Of a stretch of 64,000 bases of DNA, positions 41,657-50,951 are shown in pieces; the first letter of the stretch is position 1, and each line of letters starts with the position of its first letter. Both the position numbers and the translations under genes were made by a program. The stretch comes from JAFGLZ01 sp964622545 (lineage in GTDB: Bacteria > Planctomycetota > Phycisphaerae > UBA1845 > JAFGLZ01): positions 16,676 through 80,675 of the forward strand of contig CAZUQM010000031.1 in NCBI GenBank assembly GCA_964622545.1, given 5' to 3'. The notes below the pieces were generated by a model. That model ran no database searches, was not told where the DNA came from, and worked only from the letters and a program-made list of their open reading frames with translations.

Positions 41657-43852
41657 CTACTGGATGTACCCCAGGCCCTGGAGGCGCCGGCGAGTCTCGC
41701 TGTCGAGGCGTTCTTGACCGCGCGGCCCGGTCGGGCTTCGGTAGGGTTGGCTGGCGTCGACCCACCGCTTGAGCCGAGACTCCAGCCGCTCCACGACCTC
41801 GCCATGCCGGGCCGCTACGTTCGTGGTCTCGCCGGGATCCTCCGCCAGGTTGTACAGCTCCCGCCGCCCCTGCGGGCCCTGGATCAGCTTCCAAGGCCCT
41901 TGCCGGATGGCCCGGAACATGCCCTGGAGCGGGGAGGCGTCGAACTCCGGGTCGATGGCGAGCCGGACCACGTCCACGCCGAAACCGTCGGGTTCCAGCA
42001 GCTCGATCACGGCGATGGGCTCATCCGGCGGCGACGGACTTGACGTCACACCTGTCGTCGTCGCCGAGGTGGTCTGTCTCGATGTCGTGCCCTTCGCCGA
42101 GGACACCACCTCGAACAGCGATCGGCCGAACGAGGAGTCCGTCGGGACGGTCCGCCCGCATGCGGCATGGAGCACGGTGGGCAACAGGTCGGTGGTCTGC
42201 ACGAGGGCGGCACATCGTCCCGGCCTCAGCCTCTCAGGATGGCGGATGATCAGCGGCACGTGCGCGAGCGTGTCGTAGACGCACCAGGCGTGTGTCATCA
42301 GGTGGTGGTCGCCGATGTTCTCCCCATGGTCCGACGTGATCACGATGAGGCAGTCGTCAAGCGAGACGTGCCTCGCCAGCCGCTCGAACAGGTCGCCGAT
42401 GTAGCCGTCGAGCAGGCGCGTCTCGCCGTCGTACGTGGCGTTGAAGAGCTCGAGCTGTCGGTCGCTCAGCGTATCCTGCCCCAGCAGGGCGTAGCGGAAG
42501 ACGTCGTTCCAGACCCATCCGTTGTGGTACGAGGCGGCCAGATCCCGCTCGCTCACGAACTGGCGGCGGTGCGGCAGCGGCGGTCGGTAGGGCGAGTGGG
42601 GCTCGAGGTAGTTCAGGAACAGGAAGAACGGCCGGTCGCCGGTGCGCCGCGTCAGCCAGCGATCCACAAGCTGGTTGGTGTGCTTGGCGCCCTCATCCAA
42701 GGTGGAGGCCGCCCCGAGCCAGGTGCCCATGAGGCCCGCGGGGTAGAGCACGTCGTCGAGCAGCTTCTGGACCACGTTGCCCCGCGCTCGGTTCAGCGCC
42801 GTCGGCCAGACCACGCGATTGAAGCCCTGGGCCAGGTTGCTGCCCTCGCCGATCCAGGCGTTGTTGCTGAAGGCGACGGTGTCGTAGCCCATCCGGGCCA
42901 GCAGCTCGGCCATCGTGGTGAACCGATCGTCGAGCCGCATGTGGGCGTAGTTCGCGCCGTGTTCGCTGGGGAACAGGCCCGTGAACATCGACGCGTGCGA
43001 CGGCAGCGTCCAGATCCCCGCCGAGTAGCACCGCTCGAACACCATGGCATCGGCGGCGACGGCGTCGAGGCAGGGCGTCGTCGTCCGGTCGTAGCCGTAG
43101 CAGCCGAGCCGGTCGAGTCGCTGCGTGTCGAGTACGATGAAGATCACATGGGGGGGCTTGTCCCGCTCGGGCTCGCCCGCCGTGGATGGAGCCTCGAGAG
43201 ACGGCGCGGCCGTGACCAGCGGGGGGCGCTCGCGCCACTGGAGGGCGGCGCAGGCACTCAAGACGACGATCGAAACAGGTGGCGCGACCCGCGAGACGCG
43301 GCGTCCGAGACGGCCGAGGAACGTGCCGCCTATCAGGTGCAACGGGAGGTAGATTGCCAGAGCGAGCAGCAGCCACACGGCGATTCGAAACGCCCACCAC
43401 ACCAGCTCGATAAAGGGCCCCTGAGGCGGTCCACCTGAGCCGATCATCCAGGTCAGGACCACGATGACGCCGGCGAGCCAGATCGCGAGGCCCATCCCGG
43501 TCGGCCTGATGCCCGTCACGACGCGCCGTATCCCGATCAACACTAGCCACACGGCGACCGCGCCCAAGACACCGTGTAGCGCCCATAACACGGCGTGCGC
43601 GGCTGCCGAGTAGGTCAGCACGTCGACCCATTGTCGGGCGTCCATGATCTCTCGATAGGCCCAGCCCTCGCGGACGCCATAGACGAGCCCGAGCACGACC
43701 CCGGCCGACAGCCCGACGATCGGCGACCAGACGAGGAGCCTGAGCAGAGCGGCGATTCTGGAGCCCGGTCTGCGGGCATCACGGTCCTGGTCGACCGCCT
43801 CCGTGCCGTCGGCGGTTGGGCTGGCGTCTTCGGAGGGCGCGAAATGGTGCAC
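41657..43852 (-). CDS. Membrane alkaline-phosphatase-superfamily enzyme (sulfatase fold) with Thr at the nucleophile position
   Basis: About 731 residues from a GTG at 43852; the frame is open another 115 codons, but that part overlaps the facing permease gene and looks non-coding, so the start is uncertain. Four membrane helices occupy roughly residues 30-220. The soluble catalytic domain begins HVIFIVLDTQRLDRLGCYGY (metal aspartate) and continues GIWTLPSHASMFTGLFPSEHG. At the spot where sulfatases have Cys/Ser for formylglycine this protein has Thr (WTLPSHAS), as in phospho- and sulfo-transfer relatives that use threonine. Later metal ligands are in ITSDHGENIGDHHLMTHAW. It may transfer or remove phosphate or sulfate groups on surface polymers; it heads the polysaccharide block from the other strand. 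Confidence 0.7.
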   Translation of the reverse strand: MHHFAPSEDASPTADGTEAVDQDRDARRPGSRIAALLRLLVWSPIVGLSAGVVLGLVYGVREGWAYREIMDARQWVDVLTYSAAAHAVLWALHGVLGAVAVWLVLIGIRRVVTGIRPTGMGLAIWLAGVIVVLTWMIGSGGPPQGPFIELVWWAFRIAVWLLLALAIYLPLHLIGGTFLGRLGRRVSRVAPPVSIVVLSACAALQWRERPPLVTAAPSLEAPSTAGEPERDKPPHVIFIVLDTQRLDRLGCYGYDRTTTPCLDAVAADAMVFERCYSAGIWTLPSHASMFTGLFPSEHGANYAHMRLDDRFTTMAELLARMGYDTVAFSNNAWIGEGSNLAQGFNRVVWPTALNRARGNVVQKLLDDVLYPAGLMGTWLGAASTLDEGAKHTNQLVDRWLTRRTGDRPFFLFLNYLEPHSPYRPPLPHRRQFVSERDLAASYHNGWVWNDVFRYALLGQDTLSDRQLELFNATYDGETRLLDGYIGDLFERLARHVSLDDCLIVITSDHGENIGDHHLMTHAWCVYDTLAHVPLIIRHPERLRPGRCAALVQTTDLLPTVLHAACGRTVPTDSSFGRSLFEVVSSAKGTTSRQTTSATTTGVTSSPSPPDEPIAVIELLEPDGFGVDVVRLAIDPEFDASPLQGMFRAIRQGPWKLIQGPQGRRELYNLAEDPGETTNVAARHGEVVERLESRLKRWVDASQPYRSPTGPRGQERLDSETRRRLQGLGYIQ

Positions 43853-44177
43853 GTCGGTCGGGTCCGGCCTTGTGGTGGAAACGCTCGCACGTCCGGTGCA
43901 GACCCTGGTATTGTAGCAGGTGCTCCGTCCGGGACGAAACGCCTGTCGGCGGTGGAGGACGACGGGCCCGTCGTCGTGCGGGCCGGTGCGTTCGGGCGGT
44001 GCGGCTGAGGTGAGGCCTGCGGGCGGTCCGACACCGGCGGACGCCCGGGAGCACGTCCGATAACACCCGCGACGTCCGATTATGCCTGATCGCCAAGGCA
44101 AGTCGCCCACCCCACGAGCCGATAACTGACCCTGAGAGCGTCTCGTACGCGCTCGATTGCGACGTGCAAGGAGAACG
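43853..44177 (+). other. Divergent intergenic region, no gene
   Basis: It separates the sulfatase-fold gene (minus) from the ABC-2 permease gene (plus). The minus-strand frame stays open through it but contains no hydrophobic or family-like segment. An AAGGAG immediately upstream of 44178 belongs to the permease gene. Confidence 0.45.
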
Positions 44178-45092
44178 ATGTCGACCGCACGACCCACGAC
44201 GCTGCAGGAACCCGCGGCCGGATGGCTCCGCCGCGAGGTCCGTATCTGGCAGGAGATGGTGGCCGAGCTGCTCCGTTATCGCGAGCTGTTGGCCAGCCTG
44301 ACCGGTCGTGAAATCAGCGTCCGCTACAAGCAGTCGATGCTGGGCATCGCCTGGGCACTGCTCCTGCCGCTGACGATGATGGTGATCTTCACCTTCGTCT
44401 TCACCCGCGCCGTCCAGCTCAAAGAGGTTGTCGACATCGCCATGCCCTACGCGGTCTTCGCGTACATCGGCCTGCTGCCGTGGCTCTTCTTCGCCACCAG
44501 CCTGACCCAGGCCGTCAACAGCCTCGTGGCCAACTCGAGCCTCGTGACCAAAATCTACTTCCCCCGCGAGATGTTCCCCTTCGCGTCGGTGGCCAGCGCG
44601 CTGGTCGACTTCCTCATCGGATCGCTGGTGCTCATAGGCCTGGTGGTCTACTTTCATCTCGTGCCCGATACGTCCGGCCCGGCCGTAGCGGTCGGCTCGG
44701 AAACCGTAGCGGGGGACTGGACCTTCACCTTCCACCCCACCATGCTGCTGGTGCCCTTGGTGCTGGTCGTTCAGATCATCTTGACGCTCGGCCTGGCCCT
44801 GCTGCTGTCGATGGCCAACCTTTTCTACCGCGACGTGCGCTACCTGTTCACCGTGGCCATTCAATTGCTCATGTTCCTGACCAACGTCATCTACCCCTTG
44901 CCGACCGACAGTGCCTGGGTCAACCTGAACCCCATGACGCCGATCATCTCGGCCTACCGCGAGCTGATCATCATGGGGCAGCTTCCCGAGGCCGGCCCGT
45001 CGCTCTACGCGGCCGGCTTCGCGGTCGTCACCTTCCTGCTGGGCTGGCGGTGGTTCCACGCCACCGAGTTCCGCTTCGCCGAGCGGATCTGA
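44178..45092 (+). CDS. ABC-2 polysaccharide/polyol-phosphate export permease
   Basis: A 304-residue protein. AAGGAG precedes the ATG. It has the family start LLASLTGREISVRYKQSMLGIAW, six hydrophobic segments (ALLLPLTMMVIFTFVFTRAV, VFAYIGLLPWLFFAT, and others) and the typical SSLVTKIYFPREMFP loop. Relatives (Wzm, KpsM, RfbA) move lipid-linked O-antigen, teichoic acid or capsule across the membrane with a dedicated ATPase (Wzt type). No such ATPase lies next to it in this window; the gene downstream is an epimerase. It starts a plus-strand group with the epimerase and the deacetylase. Confidence 0.8.
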   Translation: MSTARPTTLQEPAAGWLRREVRIWQEMVAELLRYRELLASLTGREISVRYKQSMLGIAWALLLPLTMMVIFTFVFTRAVQLKEVVDIAMPYAVFAYIGLLPWLFFATSLTQAVNSLVANSSLVTKIYFPREMFPFASVASALVDFLIGSLVLIGLVVYFHLVPDTSGPAVAVGSETVAGDWTFTFHPTMLLVPLVLVVQIILTLGLALLLSMANLFYRDVRYLFTVAIQLLMFLTNVIYPLPTDSAWVNLNPMTPIISAYRELIIMGQLPEAGPSLYAAGFAVVTFLLGWRWFHATEFRFAERI

Positions 45093-45291
45093 TCCGTGCT
45101 AGCGGCGACGCACATCCAAGGGCAAAACTCCCGCAGCACTTGGCACAGCCGGTGCGGACGCTACACTACGTACTTCTCTGCGCGGTCAGGACGGCGGAGG
45201 CACCGCTGTGGCTCGGGACGGCTCCGATGAGCCGCGCCGACACGCGGGCGTGCCGAACCGGACCGCCATGCACCGTTGAGGCGAGGACTCG

Positions 45292-46221
45292 ATGAACGTA
45301 CTCATCACGGGCTCCAGTGGTCAGATCGGCACGAACCTGGGCTTGGCCCTCCAGGATCGCGGGGATCGCGTCGTGGGCGTCGACCGCCGCGAGAACACCT
45401 GGACCGATCGGATCGAGACACACCAGATAGACTTGACCCAGGCCTGCGTGAAGGATCTGCCCAACGAGCCGACGTTCGATGCGGTCGTGCACCTGGCCGC
45501 ACACGCCAAGGTCTTCGAGCTGGTCGAGAACCCCACGCGAGCGATGGAGAACATCACCATGGTGTTCACCGTGCTCGAGTTCTGCCGCCAGCACCGCATC
45601 CCCATCATCTTCGGCAGCAGCCGCGAGGTGTACGGCGACATCGTCCGCCACGTGACCGAAGAGATCCAGGCGGACTTCGTCGTCGCCGAGAGCCCCTATT
45701 CGGCCAGCAAGATATCCGCCGAGGCCCTGATCTACTCGTACCAACGCTGCTACGGCCTGCCGTTCCTCGTCTTCCGCTTCAGCAACGTCTACGGCCGGTA
45801 CGACTGCGACATCGAACGCATGGAACGCGTGATCCCCCTCTTCGTCCGACGCATCCACGACGGCGAGCCGATCGTCGTCTACGGGCGCGAGAAGGTGCTC
45901 GACTTCACCTACGTGGACGATTGCACGGCCGGGGTGATCCGCGGCATCGACGCGCTGGTCGACGACCGTGTCCAGAACGAGACGATCAACCTCGCCTTCG
46001 GCCAGGGCAACACGCTTGTCGACGTGGTGAACATCGTCTCGTTGGCGCTGGGATGCAGGCCCAACGTGCGCTACGAGCCGACGCGATCCGGCGAAGTGAC
46101 CCGATACGTCGCGGACATCCGCAAGGCCCGCGAGCTGCTCGGCTACGAACCGACCATGCCGCTGACGGCCGGGCTGCCTCGCGAGGTCGAGTGGCAGCGC
46201 GAGGCGGGGTTGCTCCGCTGA
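45292..46221 (+). CDS. NAD-dependent sugar epimerase/dehydratase (extended SDR)
   Basis: A 309-residue protein. The dinucleotide motif is LITGSSGQIGTNLG; the catalytic lysine-tyrosine pair is in ESPYSASKISAEAL (YxxxK), with the serine in FGSSREVYGD. RFSNVYGRYD and the late DFTYVDDCTAGV segment are typical of UDP- or GDP-sugar 4-epimerases and dehydratases. Which sugar nucleotide it uses is not clear from sequence. It sits between the export permease and the polysaccharide deacetylase, and the three probably form an envelope-polysaccharide transcription unit. Confidence 0.85.
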   Translation: MNVLITGSSGQIGTNLGLALQDRGDRVVGVDRRENTWTDRIETHQIDLTQACVKDLPNEPTFDAVVHLAAHAKVFELVENPTRAMENITMVFTVLEFCRQHRIPIIFGSSREVYGDIVRHVTEEIQADFVVAESPYSASKISAEALIYSYQRCYGLPFLVFRFSNVYGRYDCDIERMERVIPLFVRRIHDGEPIVVYGREKVLDFTYVDDCTAGVIRGIDALVDDRVQNETINLAFGQGNTLVDVVNIVSLALGCRPNVRYEPTRSGEVTRYVADIRKARELLGYEPTMPLTAGLPREVEWQREAGLLR

Positions 46222-46234
46222 ACGGAGCCTGGAT

Positions 46235-47089
46235 GTGCCTCTCTCTGATCCGAAGCGCATCATGCGATGGGTCGACCGGATGCGGCTGATGCGCTGGACC
46301 GACGACCGACCGCGCGTGCCGATCCTCCTCTACCACCTGATCCAGCGGTCCGGACCGGTGGCCGATCCGTCGATGGCCGTCCCGCAGCGTCGTTTCGACG
46401 AGCAGCTCGCGTGGTTGTCCGAGGCGGGTTTTCAGGCCCTGACGCTCAGCCGTGTCGTGGACTACGTTCGCGGCGGCCGGGCCGTCCCGCCCCGCAGCTT
46501 CGCCCTCACCTTCGACGACGGATTCCTTAGCACGTATCGCTTGGCCCGGCCCGTCCTGGTCCGCCTCGGCATGCCGGCCGCCGTGTTCCTGGTCAGCAAC
46601 CTGCTCGGCAAGCAGGGCGAGTGGATGCACGACGAGCCGTCGGGCCCGCAACTGCTCATGAATGCCGATCAGGTCTTGGTGATGCGCGACGAAGGCTTCG
46701 AGTTCGGCTCGCACGGTTGCACGCATACCCGCATGACGCGCCTTGACGCGTCGACGCTGACGGCCGAGCTGGTCCGATCCAGAGAGCAGCTCAGCCGGTT
46801 GCTTGAGCGCGAGGTCGAGACCGTGGCCTACCCGCACGGTGCGACCGACGCGCGCGTGGTCCGGGCTGCCCGGCGGGCGGGGTACACGTCTGGCCTGTCG
46901 GTCACCGCCGGATGGAACCACCCACAAACGGATCTCATGAGGCTTCGGCGAATCGTCGTGACCGCCCACGACACCGGGGCGAGCCTGCTGATGAAGATGA
47001 TACTGGGCCGGCATGCCCCACGCGGGCATGAGGTGATGGCTGAACTTGGCCGCACCGTGGTCCGGGGTGTATCCGGCAGACGCCAGTAA
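46235..47089 (+). CDS. Polysaccharide deacetylase (carbohydrate esterase 4 type)
   Basis: A 284-residue protein from the GTG at 46235, 13 bp past the epimerase stop; an ATG at 46261 is also possible. NodB-homology features are present: PILLYHLIQRSG, the first catalytic/metal motif TFDDGF, the zinc-binding HGCTH (HxxxH) and VAYPHGATDARV. No clear signal peptide or membrane helix is seen, unlike many enzymes of this kind, so it may act in the cytoplasm or be exported by another route. It removes N-acetyl groups from glycan chains. It is the last gene of the epimerase group. Confidence 0.8.
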   Translation: MPLSDPKRIMRWVDRMRLMRWTDDRPRVPILLYHLIQRSGPVADPSMAVPQRRFDEQLAWLSEAGFQALTLSRVVDYVRGGRAVPPRSFALTFDDGFLSTYRLARPVLVRLGMPAAVFLVSNLLGKQGEWMHDEPSGPQLLMNADQVLVMRDEGFEFGSHGCTHTRMTRLDASTLTAELVRSREQLSRLLEREVETVAYPHGATDARVVRAARRAGYTSGLSVTAGWNHPQTDLMRLRRIVVTAHDTGASLLMKMILGRHAPRGHEVMAELGRTVVRGVSGRRQ

Positions 47090-47134
47090 CAGGGGAGTCA
47101 CGATGTCCTGACGAGCCGGGGGTGTGCGGGGCTG

Positions 47135-48553
47135 TCATGCCCGACCGTTCGAGCCGGCCAGGGCCGCGGTGTGCCCGGTTGCGCGGCGATAGGTGTCCAG
47201 GCATCGTTCCGCTGCATCGCCCCAACTGAGCTTGCGGACCTCGAAGCTGCCGTGCTCTCGCAGCGTCGACTGGAGCGGTGGATGCTTCAGAACGGCGATG
47301 ATCTTGTTGGCCATCTCGTTGATGTCCCAGAAGTCGACCTTCAGCACGTGCGTCAGCACTTCGGCGACCCCGGATTGCTTCGAGATGATGACGGGCACGT
47401 CCTGGCTCAGCGCCTCGAGCGGGGCGATCCCGAACGGCTCGGACACCGAGGGCATGACGTACACGTCGGCCATGCGGAAGATCTTGTTGACGTCCTCGCC
47501 GCGCAGGAATCCCGTGAACAGGACCTTGTGCCCGATGCCCATCTCGGCGGCCAGCTCGATCGTGCGGCGGATCATGTCGCCCGACCCGGCCATGATGAAC
47601 CGCACGTTGTCGATTACCTCGAGAACGCGGCGGGCGGCGGCCAGGAAGTACTCCGGGCCCTTCTGCATGGTGATCCGACCGAGGAACAGGACGATCTTGT
47701 CGTCGCGACGGATCGCCGGCAGCGGATGGTCGGACATCCGTTTGCCGTTCGTGTCGATGGCATTGTACACCACGTCGATGCGCTCGGCCTCCAGGCCGTA
47801 CCGGCTGGTCAGGATGTTCTTGGTGAGGTAGCTGACCGCGATGACGCGCTTGGCCTCGTGCACACCCTGGCGCTCGACGTTGTAGATCCGCTGATTGACG
47901 TTCTCGCCGCTGCGGTCGAACTCCGTCGAGTGGACGTGAACCACCAGCGGCTTACCGGTCAGCCCGGCCACGGCCATGCCGGCCGGGAAGGTCATCCAGT
48001 CGTGAGCATGGACCACGTCGAAGTCGGCATGCTGACAGATCTGTCCCGCGAGACGCGCATAGCGCTCGACCTCCTGGAACATATCGCCGGTGTACTGACC
48101 GGGTTGCGAACTCGGCACGCCCACGATCGTTGGTGACGGTGCGTTGGCGCTGGCGTAGTCGGGCTTGGAGGCCTTCACCTCCATGGGCTGCTGGGTCTGC
48201 GAGCCGCCTGCTTCCTTGCGCTGACGGGCGATGGCGTCGGACCGCCGCTGGGCCTCGAGCCGCCTCTGGACGTACTGAGCAGGCGATTGATAGGGCTGGA
48301 GCGCCGTGTCGACCGTTCGGAACGTGACGTGGTCGAACTCATCCAGTTGATACATCTGGGAGCCGAGCGGTGAGTCCTCCGTCGGGGCCATCAGCTTGAC
48401 ATGGGTCGAGAAGTTCGACTGCACCGCGCGCGGCAGCACGAAGAGGATCTCGGTACCGAGGTCACTCAACGCCTTCGTCAGGCCGTAGCAGGCCGTGCCC
48501 AGCCCGCCGGAGATGAATGGCGGGAACTCCCATCCGAGCATGAGGACCTTCAT
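47135..48553 (-). CDS. Family 4 glycosyltransferase (glycogen-synthase-like / GT-B)
   Basis: A 472-residue protein. The start MKVLMLGWEFPPFISGGLG is the classic GT4/GT5 N-terminus. The N-terminal half includes an unusual Gln/Ser/Pro-rich insertion at about residues 110-160. The C-terminal half has the donor-binding pattern VLFLGRITMQKGPEYFLAA, then MADVYVMPSVSEPFGIAPLEALS with the retaining glutamates (E of SEPFG and of PLEAL). It is cytoplasmic and likely adds sugars to a lipid-linked glycan or stored glucan. It converges with the deacetylase gene. Confidence 0.85.
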   Translation of the reverse strand: MKVLMLGWEFPPFISGGLGTACYGLTKALSDLGTEILFVLPRAVQSNFSTHVKLMAPTEDSPLGSQMYQLDEFDHVTFRTVDTALQPYQSPAQYVQRRLEAQRRSDAIARQRKEAGGSQTQQPMEVKASKPDYASANAPSPTIVGVPSSQPGQYTGDMFQEVERYARLAGQICQHADFDVVHAHDWMTFPAGMAVAGLTGKPLVVHVHSTEFDRSGENVNQRIYNVERQGVHEAKRVIAVSYLTKNILTSRYGLEAERIDVVYNAIDTNGKRMSDHPLPAIRRDDKIVLFLGRITMQKGPEYFLAAARRVLEVIDNVRFIMAGSGDMIRRTIELAAEMGIGHKVLFTGFLRGEDVNKIFRMADVYVMPSVSEPFGIAPLEALSQDVPVIISKQSGVAEVLTHVLKVDFWDINEMANKIIAVLKHPPLQSTLREHGSFEVRKLSWGDAAERCLDTYRRATGHTAALAGSNGRA

Positions 48554-49707
48554 GGCAGGTCGAGCCTCCGGAGAAGCGTTGGATCACGTTGCTGCTCAAC
48601 CGATGGACCATTCCTGCGGCACCGTTCCGCACGAGGACTGGTCTCGGTTCATCCATGTACGGGACCACAGATGCAAACGCGCCTCTTCGCCCCTCACGCC
48701 GGCCAAACCTGGGGTGGGCCCGGTTGGATACTCGGCTTGCGCGCCAGCGCGACCCGCCTTCGACGCTCGTCGTGGGGGATGGGCAGATAGGGCACCACCC
48801 TCGCCATACCATACACCTACGTCATAGACGTCTGTACGATGAGGTATCTTCCCCGGCTATGCCCCATCTGTCTATCGAAACACGCGCCAGGCTACCATGG
48901 AAAGTAACCCCGAACCTGATGTTTGTCAAAGCATTTCCCTGTTAGGAATCGTAGAATCTAACTTTATGTTCACATGAAGCTTAGCTAGATGCCTCTTTAG
49001 AGCATGATGTTTATCCTCATACGCCCACCGATTCGATTCGCCCTTAGGGAATCCGTCCTTGATCGGCTAGGGCTTCTACCCGAGGGCGATAGTGAATCGT
49101 ACCCTGTTCGTCCGTTGTGGCTTGATTTGTGCGTGTGTCGGTGCGAAGAGCGTTTCGCGCTCTTCGGGCTTCGAGCCGTCCGGTTCCAGAGACGGCCACC
49201 ACGCGAAAAGCTCCCCTTCGGAGATGGTCGTCGATGGGGGTTGGGGGTCTTTGCGGTGTCGGGGTCTTGGCGTGTCAAAATTCTTGGGCACGGCTCGTTG
49301 AGCATCGCGCTCGGTTTCGGCCGTGTCGGGCCTGGTTTTGGCCGTGTCGGGCTCGGTTGATGTTACGCTTGTGTGAGGACGGGCTAGTCGGTGCGTCGGC
49401 GCGAAGGGGGTGACCGTCTGAACCTCCGCTCGCGTGAGGATGGTTCTCACGTCGGTTGGCGATCGTCCGGGAGGCTCGACTGCCATGGTGACGTGGCGTT
49501 CTGGCCGGGTCCAGGTCGATGTCCGCGCGTGAAGCAAGGAGCCGCCTGAAGGTCGTTGCCCCGCTTACGATCGGCCGGCTCGCCACGGGCTCGTCCGGCG
49601 TTCGCCACCGATCAGGGAGCCATCCTTGACACCGCGGAGGTGCTTGGCCTATCCTGCGGTATTGCCCAGACCGGTCCGCGGCCGTGCTTGCGGTGTGTGT
49701 CTGGTTC
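48554..49707 (+). other. 1.15-kb gene-poor region with an AT-rich patch and a short direct repeat
   Basis: No frame here has a convincing product, although a minus-strand frame at 49076-49537 is long. An AT-rich patch lies near 48890-49010. A 21-bp period repeat of GGTTTNGGCCGTGTCGGGC type occurs at 49312-49352 (two copies). The tRNA-Pro gene follows at 49708. Confidence 0.5.
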
Positions 49708-49782
49708 CGGGGCGTGGCGCAGCCTGGGTAGCGCGCTTGACTGGGGGTCAAGAGGTCGCTGGTTCAAATCCAGTCGCCCCGA
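49708..49782 (+). tRNA. tRNA-Pro, anticodon GGG
   Basis: Acceptor arms CGGGGCG (49708-49714) and CGCCCCG (49775-49781) pair fully. The anticodon stem is CTTGA/TCAAG with loop CTGGGGG (49741-49747), giving anticodon GGG at 49743-49745. The T-arm contains GGTTCAAATCC. The discriminator base is A at 49782 and CCA is not encoded. Confidence 0.93.
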
Positions 49783-50029
49783 TTTTCCAAACCTTCGTAG
49801 GCCTAGCGCTTACGAAATGTCATCCTGCCGTCATCACCCAAAGAACTCGTGGCACGACACTTTTCACTACACTTCTGAGGTTGGTGCCATGCCTCGAATC
49901 CGTCCTGCGTCCGATCCCATCACAGCCAGGTCCAGCTAACCGACCTCATCTTGGTGGGTGCGTTCCTCGGCGCCGGGCAGGTCTTCCGATTGGGTGTACA
50001 CTACGCAGGAGACATATGAAGGGAGAACC
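49783..50029 (+). other. Spacer between tRNA-Pro and the small coiled-coil gene
   Basis: No gene recognised. A TTGGGTGTACACTACG stretch near 49990-50005 is a possible promoter region for the downstream small genes, but no confident boxes are visible. Confidence 0.4.
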
Positions 50030-50209
50030 ATGGACAAGACAACGCTGAAAAGGGAGATCGCGGCTCTGGAGGAGCGCCTCGCGGAGGCCAAATCCAAGAA
50101 GCCCGCCCACGACACCTCCGGAGCGCATCCTGCGACACTGTTAGAGATCGAGGATGAGCTCTTCGACAAGCGAAAGGCCTTGGCCGAGCTCCTGGAAGAG
50201 GAAGCGTAG
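50030..50209 (+). CDS. Small coiled-coil protein next to ferredoxin
   Basis: A 59-residue protein with AAGGGAG 4 nt before the ATG. It is Glu/Lys/Leu-rich: a helix MDKTTLKREIAALEERLAEA, a short PAHDTSGAHPATLLEI turn and a second helix. The two-helix pattern with a conserved-looking PAH...H between them resembles small proteins found near redox and hydrogenase gene sets; function unknown. The 2x[4Fe-4S] ferredoxin gene starts 150 bp downstream. Confidence 0.6.
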   Translation: MDKTTLKREIAALEERLAEAKSKKPAHDTSGAHPATLLEIEDELFDKRKALAELLEEEA

Positions 50210-50359
50210 CTCTGGCAGAATGTGACCTCGTAGTAGACGATGGACGCGCAGCATGGGGATGTGGCAGTATCGCTGCACCGTGCCGATAGGACGACCTCCC
50301 TGACCGACACGCGCTGGTGACTCGGCCACGGATGGACCATTGCATAAGGAGTTGCTGGA

Positions 50360-50767
50360 ATGCCCTGGGTCAAGGAAGAGCTCTGCAACAGTTGTGGGAC
50401 CTGTGTCGAGGAATGCCCTGCGGACGCGATCTCGCTAAGAGAAGATGACGGGGCCGTCATCGACGACGACCTCTGTATTCGCTGCGGGACGTGTCATGAA
50501 AGCTGCCCCGAGGATGCAGTTCGTCACGACGGAGAACGGCTCCCGGAGATGGTCGCTGCCAATCTCGAATGGACGGCAGGACTTCTTTCGCATTATGACA
50601 CGGCCGCTTCACAGTCGGCGTTCATCGATCGCATCACGAAGTACTTCACGCTCCAGAGGAAGGTCGCTGAGCAGACGGTCGAGAGCTTGAAGACACTCGG
50701 TGCGAATCCGAAGCAAGAGCTACCAGAGGTCATCCACAAGCTGACGGACGACTCTAGGAACGCCTGA
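50360..50767 (+). CDS. 2x[4Fe-4S] ferredoxin with C-terminal helical extension
   Basis: A 135-residue protein. Two cluster motifs are complete: CNSCGTCVEECP and CIRCGTCHESCP. After residue 60 there is a helical extension (LEWTAGLLSHYD to EVIHKLTDDSRNA) not found in simple bacterial ferredoxins. It carries electrons at low potential in the cytoplasm. Its partner is not known; the NuoE/NuoF/FMN-protein operon a few kb away on the other strand is a possible user, inferred only from proximity. Confidence 0.85.
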   Translation: MPWVKEELCNSCGTCVEECPADAISLREDDGAVIDDDLCIRCGTCHESCPEDAVRHDGERLPEMVAANLEWTAGLLSHYDTAASQSAFIDRITKYFTLQRKVAEQTVESLKTLGANPKQELPEVIHKLTDDSRNA

Positions 50768-50951
50768 AGGAGAGGGTCATCGACCGCCTGGCTCCTTTCC
50801 ACGACAGTGTCCTGACCTGAGTGCCAGGCCGCGCCGGCAGCATTTCTTGGGGCAACCCTACGTCGATGGCCGGAGCAGGATCTCGTGAAGCACCGAATGA
50901 CGTGTTGCGCCTTTCGGTGCGGAGGAACCCGGGGTATGACGGAGGTGCTCG

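Noticed and set aside
43853..44197. N-terminal extension of the sulfatase-fold protein into the permease gene
   Set aside because: The extra 115 codons are Arg/Gly-rich without conservation and overlap the start of the facing gene; a GTG at 43852 is more plausible.
49076..49537. 153-residue minus-strand frame upstream of tRNA-Pro
   Set aside because: Thr/Arg/Pro-rich without family features, and it runs through a short direct repeat; no ribosome site.
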